From Paenarthrobacter aurescens (GTDB taxonomy: Bacteria; Actinomycetota; Actinomycetes; Actinomycetales; Micrococcaceae): a stretch of 64,000 nt of DNA. The notes below the pieces were generated by a model that was not told the DNA's origin, searched no databases, and saw only the letters and a program-made list of their open reading frames with translations. The stretch is taken from the NCBI RefSeq assembly GCF_025421775.1, contig NZ_JAOEFX010000010.1, forward strand, positions 124,001 through 188,000, in the 5' to 3' direction. Each line of letters starts with the position of its first letter. Position 1 is the first letter of the stretch. The position numbers and the translations under genes are program-made. This document shows positions 58,429 to 64,000 of the stretch, piece after piece.

Positions 58429-58971
58429 ATGTCCATTCGGCACAGCCTGCTGGCCCTGCTTCAGGACCGGCCCCGGTACGGCTATGAGCTGCGCATCGAA
58501 TTCGAGGACAGGACCGGTGCGGCCTGGCCGCTGAACATTGGACAGGTTTACACCACCTTGGACCGGCTTGAGCGCGATGGACTGGTCAGCAAGGACGGCG
58601 ACGACGGCGGTGGGCACGTCGTCTACAGCATCACTGCGGCCGGGGCTGAGGAAGTCGCGGCATGGTTTGCCGGGGCGGTGGACCGGGGAAATCCACCACG
58701 AAACGAAATTGCCATCAAACTGGCGCTCGCCGTGACACTGCCGGGCGTGGACACCTCCGCAGTGATCCAGTCCCAGCGCGAGGTTTCGGTCAAGGCCTTG
58801 CAGGAGCACACGCAGGCGCGAAAGGCCGCATCCGGCAGCAAAGGCTCGATGGACACGGCTGGCCTTCTGGTGCTTGACTCGCTGATCTTCCAGGCGGAAG
58901 CCGAAGTGCGTTGGTTGGATCTCTGCGAAGCACGCATGGTTCAGGCCCACGGCAACGGGGGAGCGAACTAG
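58429..58971 (+). CDS. PadR family transcriptional regulator
   Basis: The 180-residue protein has the PadR winged helix at the N-terminus (SIRHSLLALLQDRPRYGYELRIEFEDRTGAAWPLNIGQVYTTLDRLERDGLV, about 2-54) and a C-terminal dimerisation region (Vir_C). AGGAG lies before the ATG. PadR proteins are usually repressors of detoxification or phenolic-response genes. Its proximity to the quinone oxidoreductase suggests control of that gene and itself. Confidence 0.9.
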   Translation: MSIRHSLLALLQDRPRYGYELRIEFEDRTGAAWPLNIGQVYTTLDRLERDGLVSKDGDDGGGHVVYSITAAGAEEVAAWFAGAVDRGNPPRNEIAIKLALAVTLPGVDTSAVIQSQREVSVKALQEHTQARKAASGSKGSMDTAGLLVLDSLIFQAEAEVRWLDLCEARMVQAHGNGGAN

Positions 58972-59194
58972 CTTTCTCCGGTGCCCGGACGCACGGTCGG
59001 CTGTCAGGTGTGACCCGTCACCGGTCGCAAGAGTGTTACCGTTCACCGCCCCTTTGATCCATGGTGGCGTGTGCCCCTTTACATGTCTGCGGCGGTTGTT
59101 ACTGTGCTGGAAGACACCCGGCGATGCGGTCCCCACCGCGAAGATCGCCACAAACAGCAGTACCCATCACTGCAGCAGTTCTCAAGGAGGAGAC

Positions 59195-61468
59195 ATGGGC
59201 AAGGTTCCTGACAAGACCGCTCTCGCGGAAGGATTAGATCCTACGCTGCCGTCGCCGGCCGTAGACGAGCCGGCGCGGGAAGCTGAGGAGCGGAAATGGA
59301 CTCCAGCCAAGATCGGGCTATGGGTGGCGATCTCGCTGCTGGGAGCGGTGGCCTGGTTCATGCTCGCGCTGGTGCGCGGCGAAACCGTGAACGCCATCTG
59401 GTTCGTTTTCGCCGCAGTGTGCACGTACCTGATTGGCTACCGGTTCTATTCCAAAGTCATTGAGCGCTATCTGCTCAAGCCGGACGACCGCCGGGCCACA
59501 CCTGCTGAGTACAAGGCGGATGGCAAGGACTACGTCCGCACCGACCGCAACGTGCTGTTCGGCCACCACTTCGCCGCCATTGCCGGCGCCGGTCCGCTGG
59601 TGGGTCCCGTCATCGCAGCCCAGATGGGGTACCTGCCAGGCACTATCTGGATCATCATCGGCGTCGTTCTTGCCGGTGCCGTGCAGGACTACCTGGTCAT
59701 GTTCTTCTCCATGCGCCGCGGTGGCCGTTCCCTTGGCCAGATGGCCCGCGAAGAGCTTGGCGTCATCGGCGGTACCGCGGCCCTCGTAGCCACGCTGCTC
59801 ATCATGATCATCATCGTGGCCATCCTCGCCCTGGTAGTGGTCAACGCCCTCGGCGAGAGTCCGTGGGGTGTCTTCTCTGTGGGCATGACCATTCCCATTG
59901 CCCTGTTCATGGGGGTCTACCTTCGCTTCCTCCGGCCGGGCAAGGTCATGGAGGTCTCCATCATCGGCTTCGTCCTGCTGATGGCTGCCATCATTGGTGG
60001 CGGCGCCGTCGCCGGAACCGAATGGGGTGCGGCGTTCTTCCACTTGGACAAGGTCACTATCGCCTGGGGCCTCATCGTCTACGGTTTCATCGCCGCAATC
60101 CTTCCTGTGTGGCTGCTCCTTGCGCCGCGCGACTACCTGTCCACCTTCATGAAGATTGGCGTGATCGTGATGCTGGCCCTTGCCATCATCGTGGTGCGTC
60201 CGGAAATCAATGTCCCGGCGTTCAGCGAGTTTGCCGGCAGGGAGAACGGTCCGGTCTTCTCGGGTGCGTTGTTCCCCTTCCTGTTCGTAACCATTGCCTG
60301 TGGCGCGCTGTCGGGATTCCACGCGCTCATTTCATCGGGGACCACACCCAAGCTGATCGAGAAGGAGCGGCAGACCCGCTTCATTGGCTATGGCGGCATG
60401 CTGATGGAATCCTTCGTGGCCATCATGGCCCTGGTCGCCGCGATCTCGATTGACCGCGGTATCTATTTCGCCATGAACGCACCCCTGGCCCTCACCGGCG
60501 GCACCGTTGAAACCGCCGCGACCTGGGTTAACAGCCTTGGCCTGGCCAACGTGAACATCACTCCGGATGTGCTGGCCCAGACGGCCAAGGACGTCGGAGA
60601 GGAAAGCATCATCTCCCGTTCGGGCGGAGCTCCAACGCTGGCTGTCGGCTTGGCACACATCATGCAGCAGTTCATCGGCGGACCCGGCATGATGGCGTTC
60701 TGGTACCACTTCGCCATCATGTTCGAAGCACTCTTCATCCTCACCGCAGTGGACGCCGGCACGCGTGTTGCCCGGTTCATGCTCCAGGACTCCATCGGAA
60801 ACTTCGTTCCGAAGTTCAAGGAAGCCTCATGGCGTCCCGGCGCGTGGTTGTGCACCGCCATTATGGTGGGCGCCTGGGGTGCGGTGCTCCTGATGGGTGT
60901 CACCGATCCTCTGGGCGGCATCAATACGCTCTTCCCGCTGTTCGGCATCGCCAACCAGCTTCTGGCCGCTATTGCCTTGGCCGTATGCCTTGCCATCTGT
61001 GCCAAGCGCGGAGTTTTCAAGTGGCTGTGGATCGTGGCGATCCCGCTCGCTTTTGTCGCCGTCGTCACCATCACGGCCAGCTTCCAAAAGATCTTCTCGC
61101 CCGTTCCGGCCGTTGGCTACTTCGCCAACAATCAGGCATTCTCCAAGGCCTTGGCTGACGGCAAAACGGAGTTCGGTACGGCCAAGACCGTGGCGGCCAT
61201 GGAAGCCGTGGTCCGCAACACCGCGATCCAAGGCGTACTTTCCGTGATTTTCGTGACCCTGAGCATCATCGTGATCATCACTGCTGTGGTGGCAACCATG
61301 AAGGCAATCCGGGCCGGGGGCGGAAAAGACAATGAAGACCCGCCCGTGGCGTCCAAGGTATTCGCCCCCGCTGGGCTGTTTCCTACAGCGGCGGAGAAGT
61401 CGTTGCTCGCCGAGTGGGAAGCCCTCCCCGCTGAAAAGCGCACGGAAAAGGCCGGCCACCACTCATGA
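59195..61468 (+). CDS. cstA: Carbon starvation protein CstA (pyruvate/peptide transporter)
   Basis: The 757-residue protein starts at the ATG at 59195 with AAGGAGGAG upstream. It has about 18 helices and CstA signatures: the segment DGKDYVRTDRNVLFGHHFAAIAGAGPLVGPV (about 109-139), GALSGFHALISSGTTPKLI (about 370-388) and DAGTRVARFMLQD (about 520-532). CstA imports pyruvate or small peptides during starvation. Its small partner YbdD starts in its last codons, as in other bacteria. A GTGAC-CC-GTCAC palindrome lies about 180 bases upstream. Confidence 0.93.
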   Translation: MGKVPDKTALAEGLDPTLPSPAVDEPAREAEERKWTPAKIGLWVAISLLGAVAWFMLALVRGETVNAIWFVFAAVCTYLIGYRFYSKVIERYLLKPDDRRATPAEYKADGKDYVRTDRNVLFGHHFAAIAGAGPLVGPVIAAQMGYLPGTIWIIIGVVLAGAVQDYLVMFFSMRRGGRSLGQMAREELGVIGGTAALVATLLIMIIIVAILALVVVNALGESPWGVFSVGMTIPIALFMGVYLRFLRPGKVMEVSIIGFVLLMAAIIGGGAVAGTEWGAAFFHLDKVTIAWGLIVYGFIAAILPVWLLLAPRDYLSTFMKIGVIVMLALAIIVVRPEINVPAFSEFAGRENGPVFSGALFPFLFVTIACGALSGFHALISSGTTPKLIEKERQTRFIGYGGMLMESFVAIMALVAAISIDRGIYFAMNAPLALTGGTVETAATWVNSLGLANVNITPDVLAQTAKDVGEESIISRSGGAPTLAVGLAHIMQQFIGGPGMMAFWYHFAIMFEALFILTAVDAGTRVARFMLQDSIGNFVPKFKEASWRPGAWLCTAIMVGAWGAVLLMGVTDPLGGINTLFPLFGIANQLLAAIALAVCLAICAKRGVFKWLWIVAIPLAFVAVVTITASFQKIFSPVPAVGYFANNQAFSKALADGKTEFGTAKTVAAMEAVVRNTAIQGVLSVIFVTLSIIVIITAVVATMKAIRAGGGKDNEDPPVASKVFAPAGLFPTAAEKSLLAEWEALPAEKRTEKAGHHS

Positions 61469-61656
61469 GTACCGTTGCCCAAGGACTTCGGGGCTTCGCC
61501 GCCTACATGCGTTCGCTCATGGGCGCTGATGCGTACCAGAAGTACCTTGATCACTTCACTGCTACCGGCCATGCCGGTCCCGTCATGTCTGAACGCGAGT
61601 TCTGGCGGGACCGGATGGACCGGCAGGACAGCAACCCCCAGGGGCGGTGCTGCTGA
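61465..61656 (+). CDS. YbdD/YjiX family protein, small partner of CstA
   Basis: The 63-residue protein starts inside the cstA stop (ATGA). It matches the YbdD/YjiX family: LRGFAAYMRSLMGADAYQKYLDHF, HPGHAGPVMSEREFWRDRMDRQ-like segment and a terminal CC. The family is required with CstA-type transporters for pyruvate uptake. Confidence 0.9.
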   Translation: MSTVAQGLRGFAAYMRSLMGADAYQKYLDHFTATGHAGPVMSEREFWRDRMDRQDSNPQGRCC

Positions 61657-61735
61657 GGTGTAGTTTCGCTACGAACGAAGTCCAAATTCAGGTCCCGGAC
61701 CGGGGTTCGCGCAAACCACATGAGAGTATGAACGA

Positions 61736-62389
61736 ATGAGCGATCTGAACGACATTCAGCCCACGGATGAGGCTTCGGACGACACCCCCGTGGAGGGAAC
61801 CATGCTGGACGCGGGCTCTGGGAAACCCAGCGAAGAGCAATCCGGTCAGGGAGAGCCCGGGAAGGATGCCAAACCCAAGGGCGGCAACCTTCACGAACTT
61901 GTTGACGAGCCGGCCAAGGTGATGCGGATCGGCACCATGATCCGCCAGCTCTTGGAAGAGGTTAAAGCCGCGCCCTTGGACGACGCCGCCCGGGGCCGCC
62001 TTGCCGAGATTCATGAGCGGTCCATCAAGGAACTCGAAGATGGGTTGGCCCCGGAACTCATCGAGGAACTGGAACGGATCAGCCTGCCCTTGCCCGAGGA
62101 TAAGGCGCCCTCGGACGCAGAGCTTCGCATTGCCCAGGCCCAGTTGGTGGGATGGCTGGAGGGTTTGTTCCACGGCATCCAGGCTGCGATTGCTGCCCAG
62201 CAGGCTGCCAAGGAGCACGCTGCGGCGCAGATGCAGCTCCGTCAGCTGCCACCGGGAACAGTCATCGCGCCGGGCATCGTTATCGGCGAGAACGGCCAAC
62301 CTCAGCGGGCAGCCGCGTCGGGTGCTCCGGGTGCTGCTCCGCAAGGCCGCCGGGAAGACCCCGACCACGGTCCGGGTCAGTACCTCTGA
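61736..62389 (+). CDS. bpa: Bacterial proteasome activator
   Basis: The 217-residue protein matches Bpa (Rv3780 family): an acidic N-terminus (1-50), the helical-bundle core LVDEPAKVMRIGTMIRQLLEEVKAAPLDDAARGRLAEIHERSIKELEDGLAPELIEELERI (about 54-115), a second helix pair, and a C-terminal tail ending GQYL, the HbYX-type motif that opens the 20S proteasome gate. It forms a ring and delivers unfolded proteins for ATP-independent degradation. The proteasome genes are not in this window. It is followed after eight bases by a small gene. Confidence 0.93.
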   Translation: MSDLNDIQPTDEASDDTPVEGTMLDAGSGKPSEEQSGQGEPGKDAKPKGGNLHELVDEPAKVMRIGTMIRQLLEEVKAAPLDDAARGRLAEIHERSIKELEDGLAPELIEELERISLPLPEDKAPSDAELRIAQAQLVGWLEGLFHGIQAAIAAQQAAKEHAAAQMQLRQLPPGTVIAPGIVIGENGQPQRAAASGAPGAAPQGRREDPDHGPGQYL

Positions 62390-62397
62390 GCTCGCGC

Positions 62398-62838
62398 GTG
62401 GGATTCTTTGGGGCCGTCCGCCAGGGACGGAAGGACGATCTGGAGCTCGGCAAGGGGCTGTGGCGCCGTGCCCATGACCGCTTCCACCGGGGATTGGACC
62501 GGTATCACCAGGTTCTTGAGGGCGTTGATGATGACCAGCTGTACAACGAACTCGTGGAGATAGCCAACGAATTGGCTGAATTGTCTCCGCGCGTCCGGAC
62601 CGTTTGCGTAGAGGCACAAAAGCGCTCCCCGAGCGACGGACTCGATGTCCCTGGAGCGCTGGCCGGTGTGCACCGTGCCTTGTCCAAGGCAGGAAACTCG
62701 CTCGCCACCACGGCGGAAGCTGCGGCAATGCTGCGGCTCGCGGTTGGTCCGGTTCCAGTGGGGGCGCTGTCCGTGCGGCGCCGCGCTGAGTCCGTCTTCG
62801 AGCAGGTTGCTGATGCGGAGCGCCAACTCAACGCCTGA
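62398..62838 (+). CDS. Conserved helical protein of unknown function next to bpa
   Basis: The 146-residue protein probably starts at the GTG at 62398 (VGFFGAVRQGRKDDLELGKGL); no clear ribosome site is present, so translation may be coupled to bpa. It is nearly all helical, with the coiled-coil-like segment HRGLDRYHQVLEGVDDDQLYNELVEIANELAELSPRVRTVCVEAQKRSP (about 28-76). I do not recognise the family. The eight-base gap after bpa suggests a shared transcript and possibly a shared function. Confidence 0.72.
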   Translation: MGFFGAVRQGRKDDLELGKGLWRRAHDRFHRGLDRYHQVLEGVDDDQLYNELVEIANELAELSPRVRTVCVEAQKRSPSDGLDVPGALAGVHRALSKAGNSLATTAEAAAMLRLAVGPVPVGALSVRRRAESVFEQVADAERQLNA

Positions 62839-63010
62839 GCGGCTCCTCGGACAAATCCCGCATCACGCCGGGCAAAAAGCCCAGCATAAAGCCCAGCGTG
62901 CGCAACTACACGCGTGCGCCTTTATTCCACTTGTGCAATAAGTTAAGCGCATAGCTGATCTCCGTAACATTGGGCTCTTTTCGCTGGTTGGTGCTGGCAG
63001 GATGGCAGAC

Positions 63011-63850
63011 ATGACTTCGTCACCAACACTTACTTTCAACGACGGCAACACCATCCCCCAGCTCGGCTACGGGGTGTGGCAAGTTGAAGACGATGTAGCC
63101 GAAAAGGTGGTGCGCCAGGCTTTCGAAGCCGGGTTCCGCCACATCGATACCGCCAAGATCTATGGCAACGAGGCCGGCGTCGGCCGTGCCATTGCCTCCT
63201 CCGGTCTCTCCGCCGAGGAAATCTTCATCACCACCAAGCTGTGGAACGCCGACCAGGGCTACGAGTCCACGCTTGAAGCGTTTGAGAAGTCCCTGGACCA
63301 CCTGGGCCTGGAGACCTTGGACCTCTACCTCATCCACTGGCAGCAGCCGAAGCAGGAAAAGTACGTTGACACGTGGAAAGCCCTCATCGAGCTCAAGAAG
63401 CGCGGCCGGGTTAAGTCCATCGGTGTCTCCAACTTCACCAAGGAAGGCCTGCAGCACATCATCGATGAGACCGGTGTTGTTCCGGCCATCAACCAGGTTG
63501 AACTGCATCCGTTCTTCAACCAGGCCGAGCTGCGTGAGTTCAACGCTTCCAAGGGCATCCTGACCCAGGCGTGGTCCCCGTTGGGCCAGGGTGGCGAGCT
63601 CCTGGAGAGCGCCACGGTGGCTGAGATTGCTGCGAAGCACGATGCAACCCCTGCCCAGGTAGTCATCGCCTGGCACCTGGCCATCGGCAATGTTGTCATC
63701 CCCAAGTCCGTCACCGAGTCCCGCATCCAGGAGAACTTCGCGGCTCTCAACGTCACGCTGGACGCCACCGACATCGAGGCCATCAACGGCCTGGACCGCG
63801 GTGCCGAAGGCCGCATTGGCCCGGACCCGGCGGTCTCCGACTTCGCCTAG
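63011..63850 (+). CDS. Aldo/keto reductase (2,5-diketo-D-gluconate reductase-like, AKR5)
   Basis: The 279-residue protein starts at the ATG at 63011 with AGGATGG upstream (ATG 63002 is an alternative). It is a TIM-barrel AKR with the catalytic set Asp in RHIDTAKIYGNEAG (Asp/Tyr, about 43-55), Lys in ITTKLWN (about 75) and His in DLYLIHWQQP (about 105), plus NADPH-binding VIPKSVTESRIQEN (about 228-241). It reduces aldehydes or ketosugars. No regulator is adjacent. Confidence 0.92.
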   Translation: MTSSPTLTFNDGNTIPQLGYGVWQVEDDVAEKVVRQAFEAGFRHIDTAKIYGNEAGVGRAIASSGLSAEEIFITTKLWNADQGYESTLEAFEKSLDHLGLETLDLYLIHWQQPKQEKYVDTWKALIELKKRGRVKSIGVSNFTKEGLQHIIDETGVVPAINQVELHPFFNQAELREFNASKGILTQAWSPLGQGGELLESATVAEIAAKHDATPAQVVIAWHLAIGNVVIPKSVTESRIQENFAALNVTLDATDIEAINGLDRGAEGRIGPDPAVSDFA

Positions 63851-63902
63851 CCCCGAAGCCTGGCCCCGAAGCCTGGCCTCGAAGCTTGGCCCCGAAGCCT
63901 GG
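63851..63902. repeat. Tandem repeat, four copies of 13 bases
   Basis: CCCCGAAGCCTGG occurs four times in direct succession from the base after the stop codon; copy three has two changes. The unit is not a multiple of three, and it is noncoding. Confidence 0.9.
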
Positions 63903-63908
63903 CCGCGG

Positions 63909-63937
63909 TGCCCCGTACCCTCCATGGGTGCGGGGCA
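63909..63937. terminator. Terminator between the aldo/keto reductase and the last gene
   Basis: TGCCCCGTACCC (63909-63920) pairs with GGGTGCGGGGCA (63926-63937) with one wobble pair around TCCAT. It separates convergent transcripts. Confidence 0.7.
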
Positions 63938-63944
63938 CCTGTCT

Positions 63945-64000
63945 TTAACCGTCGACGGCGGCAATCGCCTCTGTGACGCGGCGCCGCCGGAGTCCGTGGT
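63945..64000 (-). CDS. 3' end of an unidentified gene (runs off the window)
   Basis: On the minus strand a frame ends at TAA (63947-63945) and is open to the edge, giving HGLRRRRVTEAIAAVDG. The terminator hairpin lies directly after it, and the codon use is coding-like. It is too short for family assignment. Confidence 0.45.
   Translation of the reverse strand, partial: HGLRRRRVTEAIAAVDG

Noticed and set aside
59010..59021. GTGAC-CC-GTCAC palindrome upstream of cstA as a CRP site
   Set aside because: The spacing (GTGA-N4-TCAC) differs from the N6 of CRP/GlxR sites, so it was not called as one.

Overview
The window is chromosomal DNA of a high-GC Gram-positive bacterium, most likely an Arthrobacter/Paenarthrobacter-type actinobacterium. 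This is inferred from GC-rich codon use with many GTG/TTG starts, a GTP-type PEP carboxykinase, a bacterial proteasome activator ending in an HbYX-type tail, an NsrR/flavohemoprotein pair, a DtxR/IdeR-type iron box and an actinobacterial-style sialic-acid ABC operon. No rRNA, CRISPR array, transposase or prophage was seen. There are three tRNA genes: Arg-ACG, Ser-GCT and Ser-TGA.

Layout. 1-4.8 kb: 5' part of an OmpR-type response regulator, a winged-helix protein without a receiver domain, a SixA-type phosphatase, a small orphan gene behind an iron box, and a LysR/EamA divergent pair. 4.8-15.7 kb: an accessory catabolic cluster with an aldehyde dehydrogenase, a TetR regulator, a YtcJ/NfdA-like amidohydrolase, a complete peptide-type ABC importer and an FAD amine-oxidase-like enzyme. 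Together these suggest uptake of an N-acylated or formylated amine, its hydrolysis, and oxidation to aldehyde and acid. 15.7-21.5 kb: a membrane protein with a basic Ala/Pro/Lys tail; an autoregulated-looking operon (degenerate ABC ATPase, YhgE/Pip protein, TetR) behind a strong palindrome; and a disulfide oxidoreductase.

21.7-31.1 kb: a sialic-acid operon on the minus strand (SBP, permease, permease-ATPase fusion, ATPase, NanA, NanK, NanE) divergent from a GntR/FadR regulator. Two related 9-3-9 inverted repeats lie in the shared promoter region. 31.2-37.3 kb: tRNA-Arg, pckG, hmp, nsrR, a small conserved gene and manB. 37.4-47.4 kb: a RecQ-like helicase with a C-terminal phosphoribosyltransferase-like domain, an MFS exporter, tRNA-Ser, an S9 peptidase, an FAD/NAD-binding protein, and an amino-acid permease behind a tandem glycine riboswitch. 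47.5-53.7 kb: a 1511-residue secreted nuclease/5'-nucleotidase, a septum-formation-type lipoprotein and a double-VOC protein.

53.9-57.2 kb: a lower-GC three-gene island next to tRNA-Ser(TGA), encoding an sce7726-type PD-(D/E)xK nuclease-like protein, an sce7725-type protein and a HEPN/RES-domain protein. This is the best candidate for an undescribed system, plausibly defence. 57.4-64 kb: a quinone oxidoreductase with a PadR regulator, CstA-YbdD, the proteasome activator Bpa with a small partner gene, an aldo/keto reductase, and the 3' end of a minus-strand gene.

A family of long imperfect palindromes (about 60 bp, arms of about 23 nt) recurs at four intergenic loci and looks like an actinobacterial REP-like element.
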